Assembly (NCBI GenBank): GCA_002307035.1
Contig: DBTL01000151.1
Coordinates: 1 to 43,610, forward strand
Direction: 5' to 3'
DNA from: Bacteroides sp. UBA1317
GTDB taxonomy: Bacteria; Bacteroidota; Bacteroidia; Bacteroidales; Bacteroidaceae
DNA length: 43,610 nt
Part shown: in pieces, positions 8,267 to 17,975 of the stretch
Numbering within the stretch: the stretch's first letter is position 1
Layout: each line of letters begins with the position of its first letter
Translations under genes and position numbers: made by a program
The notes under the pieces: model-generated
The model's database searches: none
What the model saw: the letters and a program-made list of their open reading frames with translations, nothing else
What the model was told of the DNA's origin: nothing

Positions 8267-10579
8267 ATGAAACACTATGCAGCATTTGTACTTTTTTTAG
8301 TCCTATCGATCTTTTCTGCCGAAGCACAGCAAATTAAAGGCAAAGTCATTGACGGAGTAACTTCTGAGCCTTTGACTTTTGCCAATATCGTAGTCGTAGA
8401 TAAGGATTCTTCGGCAACATTTGTGGGGACTGTGACGGATATGGAGGGTAATTTTACACTAACATCGAAGGAACAAAAAGAGACCGTTCATATCAGTTAT
8501 CTGGGATATCTGAGCAAAGACACGGTTATCGTAAGAAATGGAGTCAACCAGATTACACTTGTGCAGGACGCAAAAATGCTTGGAGAGGTGGTTGTAAAAG
8601 GTGTACGGAATCATTTTAAAATGGAGAACGGAGGGATTGCCATGGACGTGGCAAGCAGTCCGTTGAAGAATATTGGTACGGCCAATGATGTATTGGAGAA
8701 ACTCCCTTTTGTTGTAAAAGACGGTGATGCATTCACTGTCCTCGGCAAAGGGAAGCCGCTCATTTATATCAATAATCGACTTGTGAGGGATGAGAACGAA
8801 TTACAAAGGCTGGGGTCTGGTAACATAAAGAAAGTGACTGTGATTACCAACCCGGGACCGGAATATGATGCAACAGTCAGTGCTGTGATCCGCATTGAAG
8901 CTGTACGCCCTTCGGGTGAGGGATTTAGCGGGGAAATATTCAGCTGGATGAGTGTTGCCAGACGATTTTCTGCTGATGAGAGCGTAGACTTGAATTATCG
9001 GAAAAATAAACTTGATGTCTTTGCCAATTACGGATATAGTGATAATCAAAGAAAAATGAAAAATACATTCGGAAATACGTTGATAGCCGATCACGAAACC
9101 ACGGATGTATATAGCAAGGATAAAGAAAGGCATCATACGAGAGAGCATTATGTGGAAACCGGATTTAACTATGAGTTTAACGAACACCATTCGGCGGGTG
9201 CCAAATATACGTACGACGGCACTCCCTATGCGAAACTGGATATGGAGATGCAGAGCCAAGTGCGTCTTGACAATACGCTTTCTGAGGAATTTCCTACAAC
9301 TGCTCTGATGGACATTGATAGAAGCTCTCACCTTTTGAATGCTTATTACGTGGGCGATTTATCTCACTGGTTGAAGGCTCAGCTTGATTTTGACTATGCC
9401 AAAGGAAACAGTAACACCTATCAGGATTCATGGTCGGGTAGGGAAACAGGTGAAAAAGTAAAGACACAGTCTCTACAAGATTATCATCTTTATGCCGGTA
9501 AACTTACGCTTATCACGCCTTTATGGAAAGGAGAACTAAAATATGGAACGGAGTTTAGTCATACGACAAATGAACAGAATTATATTGTCATAGACAATGA
9601 GGGGGCGGAAAACCTGACTTCGAATACTAATTTGTCCAAACAGAAAATGTTTGCTGCCTTTTTGGCTTATTCAAATACCATTGGGAGATGGACGGTGGGT
9701 GCAGGATTACGATTTGAAGATACGGGCTTCGATTATTTCGAAAATGGGGATAAAATAGAGGGACAGAGTCGTACTTATACGGATTTCTTTCCCAATGCTT
9801 TAGTAAGTTATCGTGATGAGAAAATACAAATGATGTTGGGGTATCGTTCAACAATCAGACGTCCCAGTTATTACCAACTTAGAAACAGCATTCAGTATGA
9901 CAACTCTTATACTTATGAGGCGGGTAATCCCTATTTGCAGCCGACTAAGATAGATGATATCACCTATTCGTTGCTGTGGGGCAAGATGAAGTTTATGGCG
10001 GCTTACAAGATTTACAATAACTTATCGTTGCTATTGCCGGGGCAGTATGAAGATACGAACATTACCATGCTCCGACCTGAAAATTTGGATGAACGAAATC
10101 TATCGGTCTTCGGTTACTACTCTCCGCATTGGGGCTTATGGGAACCTGTGGCAGGCATCGGCGTAGAGAAAGATTATGTCAGCTACGGAGAGATTGTGAA
10201 GCAGAAATACCAAAAACCTTATTTGAGTTACAGCTTACAGAACACTTTTCGGTTACCCGCAGGATTTACGGCAATGATAGACCTTCGAGGAAATTCAAAA
10301 GGGCATTCGGATCTGACTTATACGTATAACAGCTTCAGAATGGATATGCGAGTAACCAAAACGATCATGGATGGTAAACTCGTATTGAACATGCGTGGAA
10401 CGGACATTTTGGGTACAGAGAAACGAAAAGGCGTGATGGATATATATCCTGTCACATCAATGATTGATAAAGATATGGATACCCGTTCGTTTCAATTCTC
10501 AGTTCGATACAGATTCAATGCTACACGAAGTAAATATAAGGGGGAATCTGCTTCTTCTGAAGAAAGACAACGTATGTAG
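8267..10579 (+). CDS. outer-membrane beta-barrel protein with carboxypeptidase-regulatory domain
   Basis: 770 aa. A signal peptide (about 1-21, AEA-QQ) is followed by a carboxypeptidase-regulatory-like domain (about 24-105), a short plug-like region (about 108-225, with DVLEKLPFVV and GKGKPLIYINNR) and a long barrel with many aromatic-polar beta strands. It matches the Bacteroidetes TonB-receptor-like outer-membrane beta-barrel family without SusD. A 67-bp AT-rich gap separates it from the HlyD-like gene, wider than the other gaps in the cluster, so it may have its own promoter, though I see no clean TAnnTTTG box. It ends only 6 bases from the stop of the convergent epimerase gene, leaving no room for a terminator between them. 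Function is unknown. Confidence 0.8.
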   Translation: MKHYAAFVLFLVLSIFSAEAQQIKGKVIDGVTSEPLTFANIVVVDKDSSATFVGTVTDMEGNFTLTSKEQKETVHISYLGYLSKDTVIVRNGVNQITLVQDAKMLGEVVVKGVRNHFKMENGGIAMDVASSPLKNIGTANDVLEKLPFVVKDGDAFTVLGKGKPLIYINNRLVRDENELQRLGSGNIKKVTVITNPGPEYDATVSAVIRIEAVRPSGEGFSGEIFSWMSVARRFSADESVDLNYRKNKLDVFANYGYSDNQRKMKNTFGNTLIADHETTDVYSKDKERHHTREHYVETGFNYEFNEHHSAGAKYTYDGTPYAKLDMEMQSQVRLDNTLSEEFPTTALMDIDRSSHLLNAYYVGDLSHWLKAQLDFDYAKGNSNTYQDSWSGRETGEKVKTQSLQDYHLYAGKLTLITPLWKGELKYGTEFSHTTNEQNYIVIDNEGAENLTSNTNLSKQKMFAAFLAYSNTIGRWTVGAGLRFEDTGFDYFENGDKIEGQSRTYTDFFPNALVSYRDEKIQMMLGYRSTIRRPSYYQLRNSIQYDNSYTYEAGNPYLQPTKIDDITYSLLWGKMKFMAAYKIYNNLSLLLPGQYEDTNITMLRPENLDERNLSVFGYYSPHWGLWEPVAGIGVEKDYVSYGEIVKQKYQKPYLSYSLQNTFRLPAGFTAMIDLRGNSKGHSDLTYTYNSFRMDMRVTKTIMDGKLVLNMRGTDILGTEKRKGVMDIYPVTSMIDKDMDTRSFQFSVRYRFNATRSKYKGESASSEERQRM

Positions 10580-10585
10580 CTTTCT

Positions 10586-11779
10586 TTATGAAAATCTTTC
10601 TATCACTTCTAGACACATGCGCCCGTTATGGTAGGGGCATTTCCAAAAGCCGGCTTTGTCATCTTCACGATTCACTGTACCATCGGCACGAATACTCCAA
10701 AACCATTCACCATTTTCACGATCTATCAAGTGAGATTTGATAAAGGTCCAACAATCGACGGCTTTACTTAGAGCCTCTTCATCACCAAAGTGTTGATAGA
10801 GGTTCAGGTAGCCAATGACTGTTTCAGCTTGCACCCACCAGTGACGATCGGCATCAAGAAGAGCATTATCGAGATTTCTTTCATAGATCATTCCCGCACC
10901 CGGTATAAACCCTTCGGTTGCTGCACGAGCTATCTGCCGCACAAGAGGCTCAACCGTAGCAAGTAGTGCTTTGTCGCCCAATTCGAGCGTTGCTTCGTGA
11001 ATGAGCCAAGAGGCTTCAATATCGTGCCCGTAAGAGATGATATTATATTTGTTTTCCCAATTATCATTGAAGAATAGTTGTAGATGATAATTGTCTTTAT
11101 TGAGTATCTTATCGGCAAAAAGAGAGATAAGATTTCGCAGTTGCTTTTCCAATCGCTTGTCTTTCCAAACCCGATAAAGGTTGGTGTAAGGTTCCAGAAT
11201 ATGCAAATGTGTATTCATCGTCTTACGCTCGTTGGCATCTTTATCGCTCAGACGCATATCGGCCATCTCACCCCACTCGCGAGTTAGCGCTTCGCAATAG
11301 CCATTCTTATCTGCATCAAAGCTATGCGCCTCTATACTTTCAAACAGATGAATGGCATAGGTAAGTGCCTCAGCATCCGACGTGGCACGATAATATTCGC
11401 TCAGACCATAAATAGCAAAGCCAATGGCATAAATCTGTTTTTTAGTATCCAATGGTTCCCCCTTATAGTTGAGAGACCAGTAAATTCCTCCAAACTCTTT
11501 ATCATAAAAGGAATCAATAATCATTCGTTTAGCTCGCGTTGCCATCTCCAGATATTCTTCTCGCTTCAAAAGGCGATAAGCTGCTGAATACGTCCACAAC
11601 ATACGAGCATTAAGAATAGCTCCCTTTTCCGCTTCCGGCATCAATTGCTCTGCTCCGGTAATACGGCCATAAAAGCCTCCATTCACCTTATCTACCATCT
11701 TGTTCATCCAATAAGGAAGAATGTTGTCGGTAAGTACTTCTTCCATTTCAGAGGCAAGTACAGATACTATTTGTTTCAT
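10586..11779 (-). CDS. cellobiose/mannobiose 2-epimerase (AGE family)
   Basis: 397 aa, the expected length for an (alpha/alpha)6-barrel epimerase of the N-acylglucosamine 2-epimerase superfamily. Family motifs are present: NTHLHILEPYTNLYR (H191, H193), SYGHDIEASWL (H252), DRHWWVQAE (H313) and FWKCPYHNGRMCLE (H384); these histidines and tryptophans line the active site in cellobiose 2-epimerases. No signal peptide, so it is cytoplasmic. It is the last gene of the operon, 2 bases after the transporter. Next to GH130 its likely substrate is beta-1,4-mannobiose, converted to mannosyl-glucose for the phosphorylase, as established for the B. fragilis pathway. Confidence 0.92.
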   Translation of the reverse strand: MKQIVSVLASEMEEVLTDNILPYWMNKMVDKVNGGFYGRITGAEQLMPEAEKGAILNARMLWTYSAAYRLLKREEYLEMATRAKRMIIDSFYDKEFGGIYWSLNYKGEPLDTKKQIYAIGFAIYGLSEYYRATSDAEALTYAIHLFESIEAHSFDADKNGYCEALTREWGEMADMRLSDKDANERKTMNTHLHILEPYTNLYRVWKDKRLEKQLRNLISLFADKILNKDNYHLQLFFNDNWENKYNIISYGHDIEASWLIHEATLELGDKALLATVEPLVRQIARAATEGFIPGAGMIYERNLDNALLDADRHWWVQAETVIGYLNLYQHFGDEEALSKAVDCWTFIKSHLIDRENGEWFWSIRADGTVNREDDKAGFWKCPYHNGRMCLEVIERFS

Positions 11780-11781
11780 CT

Positions 11782-13206
11782 TTATTTTCTTTTTGCCTCG
11801 AGTTCTGAGGTGATCACTTTCATTTTCTTTTCGCTCAACGGATACATGCTAATGAAGATTACAGAAAGGACGGTTCCTACGGCCGGGAGGAAGCTAAGAA
11901 ACATCTTGATGCCATGAATCGCTTCTTCGCTCTGCACCACATTTGCCTTAAATCCAAAGTAGGCTAGCAACCAACCGGTAAGCGCACTACCAATGGCCCA
12001 ACCGAACTTCTGGCTCATGGAAGAGGAAGAGAAAATAAGGCCGGTGGCACGATTGCCTGTTTTCAATTCTGAATAATCGGCACAATCGGCATACATGGAC
12101 CATAATAACGGAAAGATGCTACCCGCACAGATGCTGATAAATATCTGAAAGACAAAAATCAACACCAGATCTCCTCTACCAAACCAATAGAAAATGACGC
12201 TCAGCACAGTAGCGATGGACATAGCTCCCATATAGGTTAGCTTCTTGCCAATGCGGTTACTGATAGGTGCAGCGAGAATAACGCCAACTATATTGGCCGC
12301 TTGTCCCACTGCCAGATAGAGTCCGCTGAGCACAAAGGATACTCCAAAAAAAGAAACCGTTGCGTAATCGGCCTCAACTACAAAATATTTAAAATAATAA
12401 ACCGTTGCTCCATCACGAATCGAGTTAAATACAAGTGCCGCTACTCCGGCACCCAACAATATCCACCAAGGTTTGTTGCCCAGAAGGTTACGTACATCTT
12501 CCTTTAAAGGACTCTGTTTCTCTTTTATCGGCTTCACCCGTTCTCTGGTAAAGGCAAAGCAGAAGTAGAACAACACGGCACACATCACCGCTATCACAAT
12601 AACAGCCATCATCCATCCTCGCTGTTCATCGACAAGTGCAGTACTTCCTCCGGAGAAATAATTGGCCATAGGCATAAACAGCAACAAGGCGATGAAACTG
12701 CCGATATAAGCAAATGTCATGCGATAGGTAGAAAGAATATTACGTGTTTTCGTATCAGAACTCATTACTCCCAGTAAAGATGCATAAGGAACATTAATGG
12801 CAGAGTAAACCATCATCATCAGTGAGTAAGTGACGTAAGCATAAATAAGTTTCCCGGTATCGCTAAGCGAAGGAGTAGTAAACGTCAGAATGCCAATCAG
12901 TGCAAAAGGTAGTGCCAGATAAAGCAAATACGGGCGGAACTTTCCCCAACGGGTATGAGTTCTATCGGCTACAATGCCTACGATAGGGTCGAAAGCTGAA
13001 TCCCAAACACGTGTGATAAGAAACATGGTACCCACAACAGCCGCCGGAAGTCCAAACACATCGGTATAGAAAATCATCAGATAAGAGCCGAAGAGTTTCC
13101 AAAACATGGAGGATGCCATATCTCCAAAGCCATACCCTATTTTCTCTTTTAGGGTAACTCGTTCTTTGCCTGCAGAAACCGAATTTGCATTGATTGTCTT
13201 ATTCAT
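11782..13206 (-). CDS. MFS sugar:cation symporter (GPH family)
   Basis: 474 aa with about 12 membrane helices. The family signature is near the N-terminus: FYTDVFGLPAAVVGTMFLITR, then VWDSAFDPIVGIVADRT and TRWGKFRPYLL. This is the glycoside-pentoside-hexuronide symporter group, which brings disaccharides across the inner membrane with a cation. It sits between GH130 (25 bases away) and the epimerase (2 bases away), both cytoplasmic, and downstream of the periplasmic GH26 and GH3. The likely cargo is therefore mannobiose or related beta-mannosides. The cargo is inferred from context. Confidence 0.9.
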   Translation of the reverse strand: MNKTINANSVSAGKERVTLKEKIGYGFGDMASSMFWKLFGSYLMIFYTDVFGLPAAVVGTMFLITRVWDSAFDPIVGIVADRTHTRWGKFRPYLLYLALPFALIGILTFTTPSLSDTGKLIYAYVTYSLMMMVYSAINVPYASLLGVMSSDTKTRNILSTYRMTFAYIGSFIALLLFMPMANYFSGGSTALVDEQRGWMMAVIVIAVMCAVLFYFCFAFTRERVKPIKEKQSPLKEDVRNLLGNKPWWILLGAGVAALVFNSIRDGATVYYFKYFVVEADYATVSFFGVSFVLSGLYLAVGQAANIVGVILAAPISNRIGKKLTYMGAMSIATVLSVIFYWFGRGDLVLIFVFQIFISICAGSIFPLLWSMYADCADYSELKTGNRATGLIFSSSSMSQKFGWAIGSALTGWLLAYFGFKANVVQSEEAIHGIKMFLSFLPAVGTVLSVIFISMYPLSEKKMKVITSELEAKRK

Positions 13207-13231
13207 AGTCTATTTATATGATACGAATCTA

Positions 13232-14422
13232 CTATTTTTTGTTTGCTAATTGTGGAGTAAGAGTTAAATTATTCTCTATCATCTTCTTCAGTATCTCCAC
13301 CGAAGCAGCAGAACGCAATTTGTCTTCAGGAGTATTCATGCAGTAGTCAACCAATTTATCGATGGTAGAGGTAGCCACATGCATACGGGTATCCGAAGAG
13401 GCATAGTAGATAAAAACTTTCCCGTCTTCATCGGCTATCCAACCATTAGTGAAGAGTACATTAGAAACATCGCCAATACGTTCTTCCCCTTGTGGAGCCA
13501 ATAGATAACCAGCCGGAGAAGCAATCACTTTAGTCGGATCTTCAAGAGAAGTCATATACATGTAGAGTACGTAGCGCAAGCCTGCAGCACATCCTCGCAC
13601 TCCGTGTGCCAAGTGTAACCAGCCTTTAGAGGTTTTGATAGGATGAGGGCCTTCACCATTCTTCACTTCTTTAATCGTGTGATAATAGCGACGGTCAATA
13701 ATAACTTCTTCTTTTACCTCTGCATGAGTGATATCATCAATCAATGCCCAGCCGATGCCTCCACCACTACCGGTATCGATAAAGCCATCTTGGGGACGAG
13801 TATAAAGAGCGTACTTACCGTTCACAAATTCGGGATGCAAAACCACATTACGTTGCTGACTCTTTGCTTTCAAGTCCGGTAGACGCTCCCAGTTTATAAG
13901 GTCTTTGGTACGAGCAATAGCAGCAGTAGCTGTAGCAGATGAAAGATCACCGGCCGGAGCATTATCGTCATGACGTTCGGCACAGAAGATACCATAAAGC
14001 CAACCGTCTTCGTGTGCGGTAAGACGCATATCATAAATGTTAGTAGCTGGAATCGCATCTTCCGGCATCGTTACGGGGTAATCCCAAAAGCGGAAATTAT
14101 CTATTCCATTAGGACTTTCGGCAACAGCAAAAAATGATTTACGATCGGAACCTTCCACACGCACCATCAACAGATACTTTTCCTTCCATTTTATAGCACC
14201 GGCATTCATCGTGGCATTCATTCCAATGCGCTCCAACAAGTATGGATTTGTCTTTTCATTCAAATCATATCTCCAGAATACAGGAGTATGCTCAGAAGTA
14301 AGCACGGGATACTCATATCGGGTAACCACTCCGTTTCCCTTTCCTGAAGGCTCATTCTTCCGAGACAGGAAAGCCTCGTGTTCGGCTAGTAGTTTAGTCA
14401 TATTATCATTAAACTGACTCAT
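13232..14422 (-). CDS. mgp: GH130 4-O-beta-D-mannosyl-D-glucose phosphorylase
   Basis: 396 aa, no signal peptide, cytoplasmic. It matches GH130 subfamily 1, the five-bladed propeller phosphorylases that split Man-beta-1,4-Glc with phosphate into mannose-1-phosphate and glucose. The catalytic Asp is at residue 131 in NIYDMRL, the same number as the reported catalytic Asp of the B. fragilis enzyme. Other conserved pieces are NAGAIKW, VLHPEFVNGKYALYTRPQDG and GEGPHPIKTSKGWL. Its neighbours in the operon supply the substrate: GH26 makes mannobiose, the symporter imports it and the epimerase converts it. Specificity for mannosylglucose over mannobiose follows from subfamily and context. Confidence 0.93.
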   Translation of the reverse strand: MSQFNDNMTKLLAEHEAFLSRKNEPSGKGNGVVTRYEYPVLTSEHTPVFWRYDLNEKTNPYLLERIGMNATMNAGAIKWKEKYLLMVRVEGSDRKSFFAVAESPNGIDNFRFWDYPVTMPEDAIPATNIYDMRLTAHEDGWLYGIFCAERHDDNAPAGDLSSATATAAIARTKDLINWERLPDLKAKSQQRNVVLHPEFVNGKYALYTRPQDGFIDTGSGGGIGWALIDDITHAEVKEEVIIDRRYYHTIKEVKNGEGPHPIKTSKGWLHLAHGVRGCAAGLRYVLYMYMTSLEDPTKVIASPAGYLLAPQGEERIGDVSNVLFTNGWIADEDGKVFIYYASSDTRMHVATSTIDKLVDYCMNTPEDKLRSAASVEILKKMIENNLTLTPQLANKK

Positions 14423-14457
14423 AATTGATTGCTTTTATCGTTATTTAATTAATTGGG

Positions 14458-15573
14458 TTAGTCATACAAATGAATCACATCTTTCACAAACAAGGTCTGA
14501 GGTTTCTCGTAGAATTTCACAAAATCGAAAGCAGACACTTGCCCCGGATAGGGTGCATAGTAATGATTTGGTTTCTCACGAGCATTGCGCCACACCAATA
14601 CATAACATATCGGATAGCGACTAATTACAGGAAAAAGGGTTTCCGTCCACCAAGTAGCATCCGGAATCGTTTCAAAGCCTGTTTCTGTGACGGCTATAGG
14701 TTTATCATGTATCTTGCCGACCTCTGTCAAGATGGTGAGAGACCGATCCAGTTCGTCCATGTATTTTTGTTTGTCGAACTGATAACAGTCAAATCCAAGC
14801 AGATCAATTATATCATCTCCCGGATAGCGTTCCAAATACTCTGCATCATTCTGCGGATCTGTTCCGGGAGAATATGCATATAACAGATTGTTCACACCTT
14901 TCTCTTGCATGCGATTATAGGTCATCTTCCACAACGCTTTATATTGCGAGGGCGTGCAAAGCTTTGCTCCCCACCAGAACCAACTTCCTGTATGTTCGTG
15001 CCAAGGACGGAAAAGCACGGGAACTTTCACACCATTTTCTGTTTCAATAGAATTCATAAAGTCAGCTACCGCATCCAGCCAACCCAGAAACTTTCCATGA
15101 TTTGTTCCTCCTGGAAGAATAGAAGCCACTACCGTGGTATCACTTACATCCCAAGAGTCCTTACCGGTAAGAGGGTTATCCACATGCCAACTGAGCGAAC
15201 TCATGCCACCACGATTGTATTGAGCAACGATCTCTTGGCGTATTTTCTCGAACGAAACCTTATCCAGATTTTTATCTCCACCTAGTTCTATCCGACCTAG
15301 ATCAAAAGACATTACTGCCGGATAGTCTCCACAAACACTTTTCACATCACTACGCCCTTCGTCGCCTTCCCATCCAATACCATAAACAGGATCATCATGA
15401 TGCCCGAACATAAAGCCCTGAGCGGCTATCTTTTTCAGATTAGTAAGCAGATGTTGCGTTTCAGGTGTTCGCAATGAATCAACTAAAGATCCAGCAACGA
15501 CATTAGTAGCAAGGCTATCTAATGAAATCATACCGGTGGCAAGTAGTAAGCCAAATATTATAACTTTCTTCAT
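14458..15573 (-). CDS. GH26 beta-mannanase, probably periplasmic mannobiohydrolase
   Basis: 371 aa with an N-terminal signal peptide (about 1-23) and no lipobox cysteine, so periplasmic rather than surface-anchored. The GH26 catalytic pair is visible: acid/base E193 in RPWHEHTGSWFWW and nucleophile E297 in AVTETGF. In B. fragilis the GH26 enzyme in the same operon position releases mannobiose from mannan chain ends, and that product fits the downstream transporter, epimerase and phosphorylase. It lies 5 bases after GH3 and 35 before GH130. It differs from the second GH26 at 31599-32969, which is a lipoprotein with an extra N-terminal domain. Confidence 0.92.
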   Translation of the reverse strand: MKKVIIFGLLLATGMISLDSLATNVVAGSLVDSLRTPETQHLLTNLKKIAAQGFMFGHHDDPVYGIGWEGDEGRSDVKSVCGDYPAVMSFDLGRIELGGDKNLDKVSFEKIRQEIVAQYNRGGMSSLSWHVDNPLTGKDSWDVSDTTVVASILPGGTNHGKFLGWLDAVADFMNSIETENGVKVPVLFRPWHEHTGSWFWWGAKLCTPSQYKALWKMTYNRMQEKGVNNLLYAYSPGTDPQNDAEYLERYPGDDIIDLLGFDCYQFDKQKYMDELDRSLTILTEVGKIHDKPIAVTETGFETIPDATWWTETLFPVISRYPICYVLVWRNAREKPNHYYAPYPGQVSAFDFVKFYEKPQTLFVKDVIHLYD

Positions 15574-15579
15574 CTTCTC

Positions 15580-17877
15580 TCACTTTACTATAAATGTATC
15601 TTTGAGCAAGTCCTCATCGGCAGAAGAGGCACCAATCATCACGCTAAATTCACCTGGTTCCACAATCCAATTCATTTTCTTATCATAAAAACCCAGTTTA
15701 TCAGGAGTAATTGTGAAATCAACAACCTTACTTTCGCCTGCCTTCAGAGATACGCGAGCAAAATCTTTCAGTTCTTTCACCGGACGAGTAACGCTACTAT
15801 AAGTATCGCGCAAATAGAGTTGTACAATTTCAACGCCATCCCTACTACCTGTATTGGTTACTTTTACGCTTGCTTGTATATTACCATCTTTAGCTATTTC
15901 TTTGGCGAATAGTTTCAGATCAGTGTACCCGTAAGTGGTGTAAGAAAGACCATAACCAAACGGCCAAAGCGGTGTGCTGGGTTTCACTACATATGGATGA
16001 AAATATTGAGAGGGTTTATGATTATAGATCATTTGCAACTGTCCCACACTACGAGGAATGGTTATTGCCAGTTTGGCAGAAGGATTCACTTTACCATAAA
16101 GTATTTCGGCAACTGCCTGACCACCGAGCATCCCAGGTGCCCATGCTTCTACAACAGCCGGAAGATGTTCCGCAGCCCATTCTACGCCAAGAGGACGTCC
16201 GTTAACTAAAATCAATATTGTTGGCTTTCCTGAAGCGGAAATCTTCTGAATAAGTTCGTTTTGCAAGCCGACAAGATCTAAATCCGAGCGATCCGTATCT
16301 TCACCATCTGTACGATCTGTCCAACGAAAGCGCATCATATACTCACCCGCCACCACAATATTAAGATCAGCTTCTTTCGCATGATCTACAGCCTCGGCTA
16401 CCTTCTTGGGGTCCATATTGCGGGGGTCCCATCCTTGATCTACAAAGTCGAATTTGGTATCAGGAGCCACTTGTTGCAACCCTTCGAGTATAGTCGTTAC
16501 GTTTTCATCTTTCTGAACAGCAGACCAATCACCCAAGATATTCATATCATTGGCATTAATCCCCGTTACCAAAACTTTTTTATATTTCTTTGCATCCAAA
16601 GGAAGCAATCCGTCATTTTTAAGCAACACAATGCTAGTACGTGCAGCATCCAATGCTGTTTTACGATGTTCGTCGCACAGACGAATCTTCATGCTTTGAG
16701 CTTCATTGGCTAAAGGTTGCTCAAACAGACCCAAACGAAACTTTATATCCAAAATGCGACGAACAGATTCATCAATGCGAGATTCAGGGATGCGTCCTTC
16801 TTTGACCAGTTCAACGACCATCTCATTCCAATGAATACCATGCATGTGCATATCCATACCAGCCATGATAGATTGAAAAAATGCTTCTTTCGTGTTTTCA
16901 GCCGTAGCATGTAAATCATGAATATGCTCTATATCCATCCAATCACTTACTACGAAGCCCGGAAACTTCCATTCTCCACGCAATACATCCTGCATCAACC
17001 ATTCATTACTATGGCAAGGTATACCATTGAGTTCGTTATGAGCAGTCATCAGTGACATAGCTCCTGCTTCTACTCCTGCTTTAAACGGCGGAAAGAAAAC
17101 TTCGCGCAAAGTCCGTTCAGACAAATCGGCAGGCGATCCATTTGTACCGTTGATCGGTTCACTGCCTCCAACAAAATGCTTAATACAAGCTAGAACGTCC
17201 TCTTTGTCATTCAACTGGCCCTGATAGCCCTTAACTGACTGCACTCCCATAAGAGTAACCAAATACGGATCTTCCCCATAAGTTTCCCCCACTCTACCCC
17301 AACGGGCATCACGGGCAACCTCCACATTGGGATTAAACGTCCAATGCATATTCATCGCACGCATCTCCTTTGCCGTCTCTCTGGCTATTTTGTAGGCCAT
17401 CAAGGTATCAAAAGAACAAGCTAAACCTATATTAGTGGGGTAAACCGTGTTATCCGGTGCATTCGCATTGCCATGAATGGCATCAATACCAAAAATAATT
17501 GGGATTTGAAGACGACTTTTCATCGCCAATGATTGGAGATAATTGGCCTCTTTGAGAGTTAACACATGCAGGAAAGAACCAATCAGACCCTGTGTAGTCC
17601 ACTTCTCAACATCTTTATCCGTAACACCCGGATAGAAAGCATTAGCCGTATTATTCTTCAGTTGATCTGCCGTCATTACAGCACTATTTGCTTTGATATG
17701 CTCAATGCCAACAAACTGGTTCATTTGACCGACCTTTTCTTCAAGAGTCATGCGACCCAATAGATCTTCCACCCGATCTTTCACCGGAGCAGAAGGATCT
17801 TTATAAGTTTCTTTTTTATCGGCAGAACCGGAGCCCACCGTGAGTGTCATTGCCATTGCAACTAAAAGGTTTTTCAT
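15580..17877 (-). CDS. GH3 beta-glucosidase
   Basis: 765 aa with a short signal sequence (about 1-19), probably periplasmic. It has the BglX-like architecture: GH3 N-terminal barrel (about 30-380) with KHF (233-235) and nucleophile D312 in FVVSDWMDIEHIH, GH3 C-terminal domain (about 415-645) with DRTDGEDTDRSDL, and a fibronectin-III-like domain (about 680-755). It is the first gene of the operon and follows the regulated promoter at 17919-17974 by about 40 bases. In mannan use it would remove glucosyl residues from glucomannan oligosaccharides, so its presence points to glucomannan-type substrates. A beta-mannosidase or xylosidase side activity cannot be excluded. Confidence 0.92.
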   Translation of the reverse strand: MKNLLVAMAMTLTVGSGSADKKETYKDPSAPVKDRVEDLLGRMTLEEKVGQMNQFVGIEHIKANSAVMTADQLKNNTANAFYPGVTDKDVEKWTTQGLIGSFLHVLTLKEANYLQSLAMKSRLQIPIIFGIDAIHGNANAPDNTVYPTNIGLACSFDTLMAYKIARETAKEMRAMNMHWTFNPNVEVARDARWGRVGETYGEDPYLVTLMGVQSVKGYQGQLNDKEDVLACIKHFVGGSEPINGTNGSPADLSERTLREVFFPPFKAGVEAGAMSLMTAHNELNGIPCHSNEWLMQDVLRGEWKFPGFVVSDWMDIEHIHDLHATAENTKEAFFQSIMAGMDMHMHGIHWNEMVVELVKEGRIPESRIDESVRRILDIKFRLGLFEQPLANEAQSMKIRLCDEHRKTALDAARTSIVLLKNDGLLPLDAKKYKKVLVTGINANDMNILGDWSAVQKDENVTTILEGLQQVAPDTKFDFVDQGWDPRNMDPKKVAEAVDHAKEADLNIVVAGEYMMRFRWTDRTDGEDTDRSDLDLVGLQNELIQKISASGKPTILILVNGRPLGVEWAAEHLPAVVEAWAPGMLGGQAVAEILYGKVNPSAKLAITIPRSVGQLQMIYNHKPSQYFHPYVVKPSTPLWPFGYGLSYTTYGYTDLKLFAKEIAKDGNIQASVKVTNTGSRDGVEIVQLYLRDTYSSVTRPVKELKDFARVSLKAGESKVVDFTITPDKLGFYDKKMNWIVEPGEFSVMIGASSADEDLLKDTFIVK

Positions 17878-17918
17878 GGTTTATAATCTATTTCAATACG
17901 GTTGATATTACACAGATA

Positions 17919-17974
17919 CAAATGTAAGGTTGCCAAGTTAGTCAAACAAGTACAATTTTATCCAAAGATAGTAT
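17919..17974 (-). promoter_or_regulatory. promoter and regulator box of the GH3-GH26-GH130-MFS-AGE operon
   Basis: Read on the minus strand, a TAnnTTTG -7 box (TACATTTG, 17919-17926) lies 41 bases before the GH3 ATG. 28 bases upstream of it is GATAAAAT (17955-17962), then 6 bases, then ATACTA (17969-17974). A CTTG at the -33 position is 20 bases from the -7 box. The same elements at the same distances occur at 31054-31109, 39265-39320 and 42017-42072. The GTAYT repeats within the box are 21 bases apart, the spacing typical of AraC-type dimers binding direct repeats. Confidence 0.75.
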
Positions 17975-17975
17975 T
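17928..17975. repeat. 48-bp direct repeat, left copy
   Basis: This 48-base stretch is identical to 31553-31600 except for one C/T difference at 17963, and both copies have the same orientation. This copy overlaps the active GH3 promoter box. The two copies enclose about 13.6 kb with the cytochrome-maturation operon, the second SusC/D operon and the CE7 remnant. Identity starts and stops sharply at both ends. Confidence 0.9.

Noticed and set aside
8801..9331. 176-codon minus-strand frame inside the second outer-membrane barrel gene
   Set aside because: It lies fully antisense to a well-supported gene, shows no domain pattern or plausible start context, and has the composition of a reverse-frame shadow.
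14470..15285. Plus-strand frames antisense to the GH26 mannanase
   Set aside because: They fall inside a gene with intact catalytic motifs and have no recognisable protein features.
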